Below, piece by piece: positions 1 to 8,002 of a DNA stretch of 37,187 nucleotides. The stretch lies in assembly GCA_001750645.1 (NCBI GenBank), contig MEIF01000020.1, positions 1 to 37,187 of the forward strand, written 5' to 3'. The notes beneath the pieces are model-generated. The model was not told where the DNA came from. It ran no database searches and worked only from the letters and a program-made list of their open reading frames with translations. The DNA is from Gammaproteobacteria bacterium AqS3. GTDB lineage: Bacteria; Pseudomonadota; Gammaproteobacteria; MEIF01; AqS3. Positions within the stretch are counted from its first letter, which is position 1. Each line of letters begins with the position of its first letter. Both the position numbers and the translations under genes were made by a program.

Positions 1-114
1 GCTCGGTCTGGAGCCCGTTCTGGGCGGGGTCTGCCGGGGATTTTCTTTCAGCAAAGTCGGCTGATTAATGTCTATAGATGGATATTCGAGTTCTCTTTTA
101 TCTTCGCTTTTCAT
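1..114 (-). CDS. N-terminal fragment of an unknown protein, cut by the left edge
   Basis: Reading the minus strand from position 114 gives an ATG followed by 38 open codons to the window edge. A strong ribosome binding site (GGGAGG) lies about 8 bases upstream, and a sigma70-like promoter lies further upstream. The visible peptide starts MKSEDKRELEYPSIDINQ and is hydrophilic, with no signal peptide. It could be the cytoplasmic lead-in of a membrane or soluble protein. Too little is present to name a family. The start is supported by the RBS and promoter; the function is unknown. Confidence 0.5.
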   Translation of the reverse strand, partial: MKSEDKRELEYPSIDINQPTLLKENPRQTPPRTGSRPS

Positions 115-164
115 CACAGCGCCCTCCCTGTTTTCAACGCACCGCCCGCCGGCGGCGCCGGTGG

Positions 165-193
165 ATTATAGATAGATAAGCACGGCCTGTGAC
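165..193 (-). promoter_or_regulatory. sigma70-type promoter for the left-edge gene
   Basis: On the minus strand a perfect -10 box TATAAT (165-170) is preceded by 17 bases and the hexamer GTCACA (188-193, four of six matches to TTGACA). Transcription would begin near 158, giving a leader of about 45 bases. The leader contains a GC-rich palindrome (CCGCCGGCGG, around 147-156) that could fold. Confidence 0.5.
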
Positions 194-235
194 TCATTTT
201 GATTGGGGCTTGCAGCAGGACGGCGCGCCCATCCA

Positions 236-940
236 CTAAACCGTCGCGATGTCCTCGAAGAAGGCCCCGATTTTCCGCTCGGTGTCGACGTAGTGAACCT
301 CGAGCACCCAGTGGTGCCGCAGCCCGTCCGGGCGGGGGTGGCTGAGGCGGCGGGTGTGTCCGGGCATGAGGACGATTTCGCTGCGCGTGTCGGGGTCGAG
401 GAATTTGGCGTCCTCGGCATCGGGCACCGTCCCGACGATGTGTCCGGCGATGGCGGCACGGTATTCCCAGCCGGCCTCGGCCGCCATCTGCCCGACCATT
501 GTGTAGACATCCTCGCCGGTCATGTCCGGGTTTTCGCGCATTCGCTGCATGCCGCGCTCGAGGTCGCAGCGGGCGTCGGCGGTGATCTTGTGCTTGTCGG
601 CGTCGTCGCCGAGCACCCAGGTGCGCGCGAAGTCGGCCTTGTGCGCCTGGAATATCGGCCCCAGATCGGCGTAGACGATGTCGTCCGCCTCGACCGTCCG
701 GTCGCTGAGGGCATCGGCAAAGGTCAGCAGCGTGTTGGGGCCGGAGCGGATCATGTTCTCGTGCCAGGCCGACTCAAACCCCAGCTCCTCCCCGGCCAGC
801 CGGGAGATGTCAAGGCTGATCTGCTTTTCGGTCTGCCCGGGACGGACGATCTCAAGCTGCTCAACGCGGTCGAGCAGCCGGTAGGCCAGGTCTTGTGCGC
901 GTCTCAATCCGGCGGCGACGGTTTCATTGGTGGCGGTCAT
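236..940 (-). CDS. M24 family metallopeptidase (Xaa-Pro aminopeptidase-like)
   Basis: A 234-residue protein with the creatinase/aminopeptidase ('pita-bread') fold, the catalytic domain of aminopeptidase P-type enzymes, which remove N-terminal residues before proline using two metal ions. The five expected metal ligands can all be placed: D92 (YADLG), D103 (ADFART), H167 (AGHIVG), E214 (VLEVHY) and E229 (FFEDI). The protein is only the catalytic domain, without the N-terminal domain of full-length PepP, so its substrate may differ. I chose the ATG at 940; an in-frame ATG at 970 is possible, and neither has a strong RBS. The open frame continues upstream through the opposite strand of the next genes, but that part is a GC-driven shadow. 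It is divergent from the VOC gene. Confidence 0.8.
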   Translation of the reverse strand: MTATNETVAAGLRRAQDLAYRLLDRVEQLEIVRPGQTEKQISLDISRLAGEELGFESAWHENMIRSGPNTLLTFADALSDRTVEADDIVYADLGPIFQAHKADFARTWVLGDDADKHKITADARCDLERGMQRMRENPDMTGEDVYTMVGQMAAEAGWEYRAAIAGHIVGTVPDAEDAKFLDPDTRSEIVLMPGHTRRLSHPRPDGLRHHWVLEVHYVDTERKIGAFFEDIATV

Positions 941-1027
941 GTTTCGGGCGGTCTGTCTCGCGCCGCCCATTTTGCTGTATGCTGGCGCGCTTCGCACTTG
1001 GCGAAGGCGCACCGGGAGGGACAGAAA

Positions 1028-1396
1028 ATGATCGGATACGTTACTTTGGGGACTAGGGACAAGGATCGGGCGCTGGCGTTTTACGACGCCCTGCTGGCTG
1101 AACTGGGAGCCAAGCAGATGTTCAACAACGAGCGGCTCTACTTCTACGGCACCGAAATGGGCAAGCCGATGATTGCTGTCGGCGGCCCTTATGACGAGCA
1201 GGCGGCGACCCACGGCAACGGCACGATGCTGGCGCTTCCGATGGAATCGCGCGAGCAGGTCGAGTCGATATACGCCAAGGCGCTGGAGTTGGGCGGGGCT
1301 GACGAGGGCGCACCGGGCGACCGCGGCAACGGCTTCTACGGCGCCTACTTCCGCGACCTCGACGGCAACAAATTCTGTCTCTACAAATTCGGCTGA
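1028..1396 (+). CDS. VOC family protein (glyoxalase/bleomycin-resistance fold)
   Basis: A 122-residue single-domain vicinal-oxygen-chelate protein. It opens with the family signature MIGYVTLGTRDKDRALAFYD (beta strand, then the AxxFYD helix). It ends with the second-half motif YGAYFRDLDGNKFCLYKFG, the DPDGN-x-x-E/C pattern of this family. Members bind a divalent metal and act as glyoxalases, dioxygenases or resistance proteins. The sequence here does not identify the substrate. The ATG at 1028 has a good RBS (GGGAGGGA about 6 bases upstream). An intrinsic terminator overlaps the stop codon, so the gene appears to be its own short transcription unit. Confidence 0.85.
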   Translation: MIGYVTLGTRDKDRALAFYDALLAELGAKQMFNNERLYFYGTEMGKPMIAVGGPYDEQAATHGNGTMLALPMESREQVESIYAKALELGGADEGAPGDRGNGFYGAYFRDLDGNKFCLYKFG

Positions 1397-1415
1397 TTCG
1401 TTCAGCCTTTTTTTT
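1391..1415 (+). terminator. rho-independent terminator overlapping the VOC stop codon
   Basis: GGCTGA (1391-1396) and TCAGCC (1402-1407) form a perfect six-base stem around the five-base loop TTCGT, followed directly by eight T residues (1408-1415). The left arm contains the TGA stop of the VOC gene. The next gene starts only 6 bases after the T tract. Confidence 0.75.
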
Positions 1416-1420
1416 GCGCT

Positions 1421-2608
1421 TTGAACGCCTTGAACGCTGCCGCTGAGCAAAACCTGATTGACCGCGTCGAGGCGCTCGGCGCCGAGTGCCGAGAGCGCGC
1501 ACAGGAGATCGAGCAGCAGCGCAACCTGCCGGTCGACATCGCCGAGAGCATGAGCGAGCTGGGCCTGTTCGGACTGTTCGCCCCGAAGGGCTATGGCGGC
1601 GCCGAGGGCAATGCCCCGCTGGGCATTCTGCTGCTGGAGACGCTGGCGCGCCACGAGTCCGCCAGCGCCTGGTGCGCGATGATCGGCATGACTTCGGCGC
1701 AGACCCTGGGGTTTCTGCCCGAGGACGCCGCGCGGACGATATTCGCCCGCCCCGACACGCGCATCAGCGGCGTGTTTGCCCCGCGCGGGACTGCGGTGCG
1801 AGAGGGCGATCAGCTCTGCATCAACGGCCACTGGCAGTGGGGCTCGGGCACCCGCAATGCGCACTGGGTGCTGGCGGGCGTGCGGGTGCTGGACGAGTCG
1901 GGCGAGCCCGAGATGAAGCAGATCGGCGACAAGCAGATCCCGCTGTTCGGCATGGCGGTGGTGCCGGCGGGCGGCGTGCAGTGGGACGACAACTGGCACA
2001 GCCTCGGGCTGTGCGGCACCGGCAGCAGCGACTTCCGCATTCAGGATGTGCGCATCCCGGCGGGGCAGCTGGTCGACATCCTCGGCAGGCGCACGGTTGA
2101 CGCGCCGCTCTACCGCTTTCCGCAGATGACGCTGCTGGCGACCGGCATTGCCGCAGTCGCACTGGGCATTGCCGAGGGCGCGCTCGAGGAGAGCATTGCC
2201 ATCTGCCAGACCAAGGTCCGCATGGGCTCCTCCAGCGCTCAGGCGGCCAAGCCTTCGGTGCAGATGGCTCTGGGCGAGATGCACGCGCGGCTGCGGGCGG
2301 CGCGCACCTGGCTGTATCACTGCCTCGAGGATGCCTGGGCGACGGTGCGGGAGCCCGGCGGGCGCGCCAGCGAGTCGCAGCGGCGCGACCTGCGGCTGGC
2401 GGGCAACTTATGCACTTATACGGCGGTCGATGCCACCCAGCTGGCCTACCGGCAGGCCGGCGGGGACTCGGTCTACAAGACCGCCGGGCTGGAGCGCCGG
2501 CTGCGCGATGTCAACGTCATCACCCAGCACGTGCAGATGAGCCAGCAGATATTCGAGCAGGGCGGCCGGCTGCTGTTTGAGCTGCCAACCGACACGTCCA
2601 TGCTCTAG
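1421..2608 (+). CDS. Acyl-CoA dehydrogenase-family flavoprotein (DszC/HpaA-type, two-component monooxygenase-like)
   Basis: A 395-residue protein of the acyl-CoA dehydrogenase superfamily. The N-terminal helical domain has the usual LFGLFAPKGYGG segment, the middle beta domain has GHWQWGSGTRNAHW, and WHSLGLCGTGSSDFRI resembles the G-(M/L)-x-GTGS motif of the C-terminal-type-2 (DszC/flavin hydroxylase) branch. That branch contains flavin-dependent monooxygenases as well as dehydrogenases, so acyl-CoA oxidation should not be assumed. The only plausible starts are TTG at 1421 or 1430, because homology to the family begins at about residue 8 and the first ATG (1549) would cut the domain. Neither TTG has a visible RBS, and a terminator sits immediately upstream, which is odd. 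The downstream hydrolase may be co-transcribed. Confidence 0.75.
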   Translation: MNALNAAAEQNLIDRVEALGAECRERAQEIEQQRNLPVDIAESMSELGLFGLFAPKGYGGAEGNAPLGILLLETLARHESASAWCAMIGMTSAQTLGFLPEDAARTIFARPDTRISGVFAPRGTAVREGDQLCINGHWQWGSGTRNAHWVLAGVRVLDESGEPEMKQIGDKQIPLFGMAVVPAGGVQWDDNWHSLGLCGTGSSDFRIQDVRIPAGQLVDILGRRTVDAPLYRFPQMTLLATGIAAVALGIAEGALEESIAICQTKVRMGSSSAQAAKPSVQMALGEMHARLRAARTWLYHCLEDAWATVREPGGRASESQRRDLRLAGNLCTYTAVDATQLAYRQAGGDSVYKTAGLERRLRDVNVITQHVQMSQQIFEQGGRLLFELPTDTSML

Positions 2609-2679
2609 GGTGCGCCTCGGGCGGCCCCGTTTGGCAGCCATTAGAATGCGCGCCCCGCCACCCCGATGAGAGGACGGCT

Positions 2680-3684
2680 TTGCAGCCGGATTGGTTCACG
2701 CAGGCGGTTCAGACCAGGCCGCAGGAGCATCAGATCGACATTCCCGGCGGGCGCACCTGGTGCAGCTACTGGCCCGCCGAGGTCGAATCGGACGAGTTGC
2801 TGGTGCTGGTGCACGGCACCGGTGCGCACCGGTGCTGGTGGGATTTCATCTCCCCGCTGCTGAGCGGCGAGCAGCACGTGCTGGCGGGCGATTTGTCGGG
2901 CATGGGGGACGCCGATCATCAGGACGACTACGGCACCGAAAAGTTCGCCGGCGAGGTCTTGGAGTGGATCAGCCTGGGGCGGCGGCTCAGCGGGGCCAGG
3001 CGCGTGCGCCTGCTGGGACACAGCATGGGCGGGTTCGTCTGCATGTGGGTGGCGCAGAAGCAGCCCGATCTGCTCGACAGCCTGATCGTCGTCGACTCCC
3101 CGATACGCCCGCCCGACTACGACTATGAAAACCACATCAGCAGCGCGCCGATCCGCCGCCGCAAGGTCTACCCCGACCGCGCCTCGGCTCTGCAGCGCTT
3201 TCGCCTGACCCCGACCCAGGAGTGCGAGAACCGGTTCATCATCGACTACATCGCCGAGCGCTCGATCGCCCAGGTCGACGCCTGGGGTCGGCGGGTTGAC
3301 GACGTCGCCCGGGGCGACGGCGGCGGGGCCGACGAGGGCGAGGGCGAGCACCTCGGCGAGTCGGGCTTCACCTGGAAGTTCGACGACGGGCTGATGGGCA
3401 AGGTCATGCGCCACGAGCGGGACCGCATCAAGCCGCCGGCGGAGCTGCGGCCGCTGATGCACTACGTCTACGGAAACCTCAGCGTGCTGGTCGAGGGCGG
3501 CGTGCTGGCGCACGTCGAAAACCTGCTGCCCGCCGGGCGCGTCATTGCCATTGAGGACGCCGCACACCACGTGTTCCTCGACAAGCCGCTGGAATTTGTC
3601 GATCTGGTGCGCAGGCTTTTGCAGGCCGACCGGGAGGCATCAGCGGCTGGCGATGCACCTGCGGCGGCTGAGATCGCCGACTGA
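2680..3684 (+). CDS. Alpha/beta-fold hydrolase
   Basis: A 334-residue alpha/beta hydrolase. The oxyanion loop is LVLVHGTGAHRCWW (residues 41-54), the nucleophile elbow is GHSMGG (113-118, Ser115), and the likely catalytic histidine lies in EDAAHHVFLDKP (about 296-297). The start is TTG at 2680, with the RBS GAGAGGA six bases upstream. A Gly/Asp/Glu-rich stretch (about residues 207-222) inserted before the cap-to-core return is unusual and may be a flexible loop. It follows the acyl-CoA dehydrogenase-like gene by 71 bases on the same strand; the pair may act in one degradation pathway, which is inference. The substrate cannot be told. Confidence 0.8.
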   Translation: MQPDWFTQAVQTRPQEHQIDIPGGRTWCSYWPAEVESDELLVLVHGTGAHRCWWDFISPLLSGEQHVLAGDLSGMGDADHQDDYGTEKFAGEVLEWISLGRRLSGARRVRLLGHSMGGFVCMWVAQKQPDLLDSLIVVDSPIRPPDYDYENHISSAPIRRRKVYPDRASALQRFRLTPTQECENRFIIDYIAERSIAQVDAWGRRVDDVARGDGGGADEGEGEHLGESGFTWKFDDGLMGKVMRHERDRIKPPAELRPLMHYVYGNLSVLVEGGVLAHVENLLPAGRVIAIEDAAHHVFLDKPLEFVDLVRRLLQADREASAAGDAPAAAEIAD

Positions 3685-3741
3685 CGGTTTTCAGCCGGGG
3701 TCGTCTTTCAGACCCCGCGAACAGGCGCGGTGCGGAACAGC

Positions 3742-5007
3742 CTAGCTGAGGGCTTGGTCGATGTCCTCAAGGATGTCGTCGATGTGCTCGATGCCGATCG
3801 ACAGCCGGATGGTCTCGGGCCTGACGCCGACCGCAGCCTGCTCCTCTCCCGATAGCTGGCGGTGCGTGGTCGAGGCCGGGTGGCAGGCCAGCGATTTGGC
3901 GTCGCCGATGTTGACCAGGCGCTTGATCATTTTCAGCCGGTCCTGAAAGCGGGCGCCGCCATCAAACCCGCCCCTGACGCCGAAGGTCAGGATCCCTGAG
4001 GGGCGGCCGTTCATGTATCTGTTGGCCAGCTCGTGGTGCGGGTGGCCGGGCAGCCCGGCGTAGCTGACCCACTCGACCTGGCTGTGATCCTGCAGGTGCC
4101 TGGCCACCGCCAGAGCGTTGTCGCAGTGGCGCTCCATGCGCAGCGACAGCGTCTCGAGGCCGACCAGCAGCTGCTGCGCCGCCAGCGCCGCCAGCGCCGA
4201 GCCGGTGTTGCGCAGCGGCACCGTGCGGGCACGGCCGATGTAGGCCGCCGGGCCGAGGGCCTCGGTGTAGACCACCTCGTGGTAGCTCGGCTCGGGGTTG
4301 TTGAGTCCCGGGTAGCGCTCGGCGTGCTCGGCCCAGGGGAACTGCCCCGAATCGACGATGATGCCGCCCAGCGTGGTGCCGTGTCCGCCGATGTACTTGG
4401 TCAGCGAGTGCACCACGATGTCGATGCCGTGCTCGACCGGCTTGAGCAGGGCGGGAGTGGCCACGGTGTTGTCTGCGATGGTCGCCACCCCGTGGCTGCG
4501 GGCCATCTCGGCGACGGCACCGACGTCGACGATGTTGCCGGCCGGGTTGCCGATGGTCTCGAGGAACACGGCTTTGGTCTTGCCGTCGATGAGCTTGGCA
4601 ATGTCCTCGGCGCTGTCGGACTCGGCGAAGCGCACCTCAATGCCCAGGGCGGGCAGCATGTGCCCGAACAGCGTGTAGGTGCCGCCGTAGAGCTGCGGGA
4701 CGGAGACGATGTTGTCGCCCGCACTGGCGATGTTGATGACGGCGTAGTGGATCGCCGCCGAACCCGCCGACAGCGCCAGACCGGCGACGCCCTTCTCGAG
4801 AGCCGCAACGCGCTGCTCCAGCACGTCGCAGGTGGGGTTCATGATGCGGGAGTAAATATTGCCCGGCACGGCCAGGTTGAACAGATCCGCACCGTGCTGC
4901 GAATCATCAAATTCATAAGCCACGGTCTGATAAATCGGAACGGCCACCGACTTGGTCGTGGGTTCGGATTCATAGCCGCCGTGGATGGCGATCGTTTCGT
5001 CTTTCAT
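3742..5007 (-). CDS. metY: O-acetylhomoserine sulfhydrylase (MetY-type)
   Basis: A 421-residue PLP enzyme of the Cys/Met metabolism family, matching the length of MetY. It makes homocysteine from O-acetylhomoserine and sulfide in direct-sulfhydrylation methionine synthesis. Visible signatures are the N-terminal TIAIHGGYE, YSRIMNPT (52-59, phosphate-binding Tyr/Arg), SAGSAAIHYAV (80-90), the DN of IADNTVATP (179-187) and the PLP lysine K204 in SLTKYIGGHG. The ATG at 5007 has an AGGGGG RBS about 9 bases upstream and a good promoter. It points away from the sulfur-handling island on its right, so a shared sulfur pool is possible, but no shared regulation is visible. Confidence 0.92.
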   Translation of the reverse strand: MKDETIAIHGGYESEPTTKSVAVPIYQTVAYEFDDSQHGADLFNLAVPGNIYSRIMNPTCDVLEQRVAALEKGVAGLALSAGSAAIHYAVINIASAGDNIVSVPQLYGGTYTLFGHMLPALGIEVRFAESDSAEDIAKLIDGKTKAVFLETIGNPAGNIVDVGAVAEMARSHGVATIADNTVATPALLKPVEHGIDIVVHSLTKYIGGHGTTLGGIIVDSGQFPWAEHAERYPGLNNPEPSYHEVVYTEALGPAAYIGRARTVPLRNTGSALAALAAQQLLVGLETLSLRMERHCDNALAVARHLQDHSQVEWVSYAGLPGHPHHELANRYMNGRPSGILTFGVRGGFDGGARFQDRLKMIKRLVNIGDAKSLACHPASTTHRQLSGEEQAAVGVRPETIRLSIGIEHIDDILEDIDQALS

Positions 5008-5064
5008 CGGGAAACCCCCTGATTTTTGCTGCGATCCTGCAGGGTGCGGGTCCTGCGGTGGCGG

Positions 5065-5092
5065 ATTATATGGATGGGGTTTGAATGTGCAA
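5065..5092 (-). promoter_or_regulatory. sigma70 promoter of metY
   Basis: On the minus strand TTGCAC (5087-5092), a 16-base spacer and a perfect TATAAT (5065-5070) place the start of transcription near 5058, about 50 bases upstream of the metY ATG. The leader holds an imperfect GC-rich hairpin (CCGCAGG with CCTGCAGG, around 5038-5060) just downstream of the start point. I do not recognise a known SAM riboswitch in so short a leader. Confidence 0.7.
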
Positions 5093-5144
5093 GAGAGTGC
5101 GAGGTTCGCGCACGGGTGCTAGAGAGCTCAAAATGGCCCTGGCC

Positions 5145-5150
5145 TATAAT
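5145..5150 (+). promoter_or_regulatory. -10 element likely serving the island operon
   Basis: A perfect TATAAT lies 31 bases upstream of the first island gene on the plus strand, in the 174-base gap divergent from metY. No convincing -35 hexamer is found 16-18 bases upstream and there is no extended -10 TG. Activator dependence is therefore possible if this is the real promoter. It is the only plus-strand promoter-like element before an operon of about 8 kb. Confidence 0.4.
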
Positions 5151-5181
5151 CGCCCGGCTGTGCCCAGGGGGCAGTGCGGGA

Positions 5182-7131
5182 ATGGCAAATAAAACAGATC
5201 TCAAATTTTTTCCGGCCAGCGCCATTGAGGGTTTTCGCAACTCTGCCATGGCGCAGTTTTCCGAAGCCGACCCCGACATCATCATCCGCGAGCTCACCCA
5301 GAATTCCCTGGATGCGTCAACCGGGCGCGACGTCACCGAGATCCGGATCGACATAGAAGACCTGAAATCAGGGGATATTCCAGCCATTGAAAGCTATCGT
5401 GCGCACTTTGAAAGTGCGTGTGATTTTCACCGCGCCAAAGGGTCTCTGGAGCAGGCCATTGACCTGGTTCATGTGATCGAAGAATCACTGGAGGAACAGG
5501 CCGAATTGCAGGTCCTGTGGTTTTCAGACAATGGCGCCGGGCTTGATCACGACAATATGGAGAGGCTGTTTGGAGACGGTGCGGGCGACAAGAGCGATGC
5601 CGGAAATGCCGGCTCTTTCGGCGTCGGGCACCTGACAGCGTTCCCGGCGTCCAACCTGCAATACGTCCTCTACGGCGGCGTTTTTGACTCCCCCGATGCA
5701 CCGGGCAAAAGCAAACGGGTTGTGTCCGGCCACGCCATTTTGGCGACCCACCAGATGGAAAATTTTGAAGGGGGGGGGTATACAGAATCTGAGAGAGAGC
5801 AGTATGGCAAGGACGGGTTTTTAGTCGAAAAAATAAATAAGGGCGGGGATCTGCTGAAAAAGCGCTTCGATTTTTTCACGCAGAAAAATAAATCGCCCGT
5901 CATCAGCAGGAAGCTGGATTTGATCGAAGACAATTTCGGCACGGGCGCCGCTGTCGGCATTCTGGGCTTCAACCGCTTCAATCGTTTTGACACCGATGAT
6001 GAGGTCGTCAGGGACATCCAGCGCGTCATTGCCACGCACTTCACCCCCATCATCCACGATGGAAAAATGAGGGTCAGCATCCACGTCAACAAAAAACTGG
6101 CGGGGGAGGTGACCAGCGAAAATCTGAAAGATATCCTGGAGCCCGAAAAGGGCAGGCTGCGCCGCAACAGAAATTCAGTCGGCCCTGCCGGCAAGCAGGT
6201 CTGGGATGTCTGCCAGACCTTAGCCAATGTGGAACCTGAAAAAATATCGACCTCTCTCGGAGACGTCAGTGTTTGTTTTCGCCAGTTCGACTTTGATGAG
6301 GAGCATGCGGGCACCAGGGTTCAGCTGTATCGCAACGGCATGTGGATTGAGGACAGTCCGCCCAAGAACAGTCCCAATCAATTCAGCCAGCGGGCCGCGT
6401 TTAACGCGGTTCTGCTGCCCGATCCCAGGCAATGTCCCGAGGCCTGCGATCTCATCAGGGCTTCGGAGGGGCCGAAGCACACCGAGGTGTCGATGGCGCG
6501 CGTCCGGGACAAAGGCAAGAAAAAGAAGCTCAACAAATTCTTTGAGGAAATTCGGGATGCGCTGCTTGAAAGAGCCTCCGAGCTGGAAGCCGAGATCATC
6601 GACACCGGGTTTTTGACGCTGGATATTCACGGGGACAGCGCCCGAGACGAGACGGGCCGGCAGTCAAGCCCCAACCGTAAAAAAGCGGGCCGTTCCGACC
6701 GCAAAAAATCCAGTCCCGGGGAGTCCACGAAAGCCTCGACCAAGGCTGAAAAGTTCAAGCGCTACGGCACGGAGCTGGAGGCCAGGACACTGGTGGTTTC
6801 CCGGCAGGGCGGCTTTGAGGCCCGGATCAAAGCCGGCGAGCAATCCAACCATGTCGAGCTGAGGCTGATCCTGGCTGCGGGAACGGATGAGACCTGTGAC
6901 ACGCCCGTTCCGGTTGAGTTTTTGGAGATTCAGGAGGCGGTCGAATTTAATGGGGAGGCCTTGCCGGAGGACGGCTACATCAAGGAGGACGACGATCGGA
7001 TTCGCTCCATTTATCTTGGAAAAATAGAGGAGAACAGCGGGGAATTGAAGGTCTGGATTCCGTGCGCTTTTCCGCAGGGAACCAAGGTTGAAGTTCAGCT
7101 GATCAAGCGCTCGAGGAATCCGAATGCCTGA
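5182..7131 (+). CDS. GHKL-type ATPase, first gene of the sulfuration-like operon
   Basis: A 649-residue protein with an N-terminal Bergerat (GHKL) ATP-binding fold. The N box is IIRELTQNSLDAS (34-46; E37, N41, D44), the G1 box is SDNGAG (115-120), the G2 box is GNAGSFGVGH (141-150), and a G3-like FGTGAAVGI lies at about 252-260. This pattern is shared by MutL, Hsp90, gyrase B and MORC-type ATPases. Here it is followed by a long middle domain, a Lys/Ser-rich linker (about 490-525) and a C-terminal beta-rich domain. I see no transducer-loop or kinase motifs that would make it MutL or a histidine kinase. Start ATG 5182 has AGGGGG about 10 bases upstream; the upstream open frame from 5026 has no support. 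As ATPase of the operon it could replace the P-loop ATPase of Dnd/Ssp (inference). Confidence 0.75.
   Translation: MANKTDLKFFPASAIEGFRNSAMAQFSEADPDIIIRELTQNSLDASTGRDVTEIRIDIEDLKSGDIPAIESYRAHFESACDFHRAKGSLEQAIDLVHVIEESLEEQAELQVLWFSDNGAGLDHDNMERLFGDGAGDKSDAGNAGSFGVGHLTAFPASNLQYVLYGGVFDSPDAPGKSKRVVSGHAILATHQMENFEGGGYTESEREQYGKDGFLVEKINKGGDLLKKRFDFFTQKNKSPVISRKLDLIEDNFGTGAAVGILGFNRFNRFDTDDEVVRDIQRVIATHFTPIIHDGKMRVSIHVNKKLAGEVTSENLKDILEPEKGRLRRNRNSVGPAGKQVWDVCQTLANVEPEKISTSLGDVSVCFRQFDFDEEHAGTRVQLYRNGMWIEDSPPKNSPNQFSQRAAFNAVLLPDPRQCPEACDLIRASEGPKHTEVSMARVRDKGKKKKLNKFFEEIRDALLERASELEAEIIDTGFLTLDIHGDSARDETGRQSSPNRKKAGRSDRKKSSPGESTKASTKAEKFKRYGTELEARTLVVSRQGGFEARIKAGEQSNHVELRLILAAGTDETCDTPVPVEFLEIQEAVEFNGEALPEDGYIKEDDDRIRSIYLGKIEENSGELKVWIPCAFPQGTKVEVQLIKRSRNPNA
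5770..5778 (+). repeat. Nine-G homopolymer inside the GHKL ATPase gene
   Basis: Three consecutive GGG glycine codons (residues 197-199) make an uninterrupted run of nine G. Gain or loss of one base would shift the frame and truncate the ATPase about a third of the way in. Such runs are slippage-prone and serve as phase-variation switches in some bacteria. Whether this one does is unknown. Confidence 0.9.
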
Positions 7132-8002
7132 GCAAGTTGATGATCACTTTTCAGAGCTTCCCGTCATGCACCCGGATTCCCTGGATTATGTTGAGGGGCA
7201 TTCGTATCAGACCGAGATCAAATCGGAGGAGGAGTTCGGCCCGCTGGAGGTCGAGCATCAGGTGTCGGAAAACAATCTGGTGGCCAGCTATCTGAGGGAG
7301 GGCAAGGCGGTGTTTGCCACCGAGGTTTCCTCGCCGTATTCAACCCACAGAAAGATTTACAAGCACCAGTGGGAGGGCGGGGCGCCGGCGCTCAGGATTT
7401 CTCAAAAAATCGAGCTGGACAGGGACTGGCTGGTGTCGCCGGTTTATTACCGGCCTCTGGTCATCGTGCGGGATGATCTGAATCGTGAGGAGCTGAATCT
7501 TGAGACCAGTCATGGCGTCCACGAATTGTGGCACGACCGAACCGTCTTGATTCTCCCGGGAACCATTCTGGCCAGTGCGGGATTTTGGAATGCCAAGGAC
7601 TACAAGTCCAGCATCATCAAATTGACAAGCGATGAAAAAATGCACAGCGGCACGATGAAGGTCAAGACCAGCCCCGATGACGGGTTTTATTTCATCGTGA
7701 CTGTGTCGACCGATGTGTACAAAAGCATTCGGAGCAGCGATTCGGATCACAAAAGAACGATTTTGACCTTTGCACTGTCCGCCTGCCTGAGCATCATTCA
7801 GCGTGAATATCAGCAGGAAGGTGGGGAAGGTGAGGAGGGGGACGGGGACAGAGACTGGCGCAGCTATCCCGCCCTCAGAGCCCTGCACAGGGAGATTGAA
7901 CGGCAGGGGCTGCCCGCCTGGGACAACGAGCAGGAATTCAGCCCTGAGCTGGTTGCCACCAGGATGCGCCCGATTAAAGTGAGTGTGTCCGAAGATGATT
8001 AG
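7124..8002 (+). CDS. Unassigned island protein (second gene)
   Basis: A 292-residue protein I do not recognise. It starts inside the end of the GHKL gene (8-base overlap) with a clear GAGGA RBS (7113-7117), so the two are translationally coupled and probably act together. It is predicted soluble, with no signal peptide or membrane segment. Notable features are an acidic N-terminus, a segment with many aromatic residues (WLVSPVYYRPLVIVRDDL, about residues 102-119), HELWHDRTVLILPG in the middle, and a very acidic Glu/Gly/Asp loop (about 231-242) before a C-terminal helix. No Walker, nuclease or Cys-cluster motif is visible. By position it could occupy the place of a Dnd/Ssp DNA-binding or nicking subunit, which is inference only. 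Confidence 0.75.
   Translation: MPEQVDDHFSELPVMHPDSLDYVEGHSYQTEIKSEEEFGPLEVEHQVSENNLVASYLREGKAVFATEVSSPYSTHRKIYKHQWEGGAPALRISQKIELDRDWLVSPVYYRPLVIVRDDLNREELNLETSHGVHELWHDRTVLILPGTILASAGFWNAKDYKSSIIKLTSDEKMHSGTMKVKTSPDDGFYFIVTVSTDVYKSIRSSDSDHKRTILTFALSACLSIIQREYQQEGGEGEEGDGDRDWRSYPALRALHREIERQGLPAWDNEQEFSPELVATRMRPIKVSVSEDD

Noticed and set aside
941-2320. Long minus-strand open frame continuing upstream of the M24 peptidase gene
   Set aside because: Its sequence shows no family motifs and it covers the opposite strand of the VOC and acyl-CoA dehydrogenase genes, both of which have clear motifs. It is kept open by GC-rich codons.
3697-3716. Hairpin GGGGTC...GACCCC between the convergent hydrolase and metY genes as a terminator
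   Set aside because: The six-base stem is perfect but no T tract follows on either strand, so a rho-independent terminator is not supported.
5026-5181. Upstream extension of the GHKL ATPase start to 5026
   Set aside because: It would cover the divergent metY promoter and has no RBS; the ATG at 5182 has one and follows a -10 box.
5182-7131. GHKL protein as MutL or a sensor histidine kinase
   Set aside because: The ATP-binding boxes are shared, but there is no kinase H box or membrane sensor, and neither the spacing nor the C-terminal domain resembles MutL.
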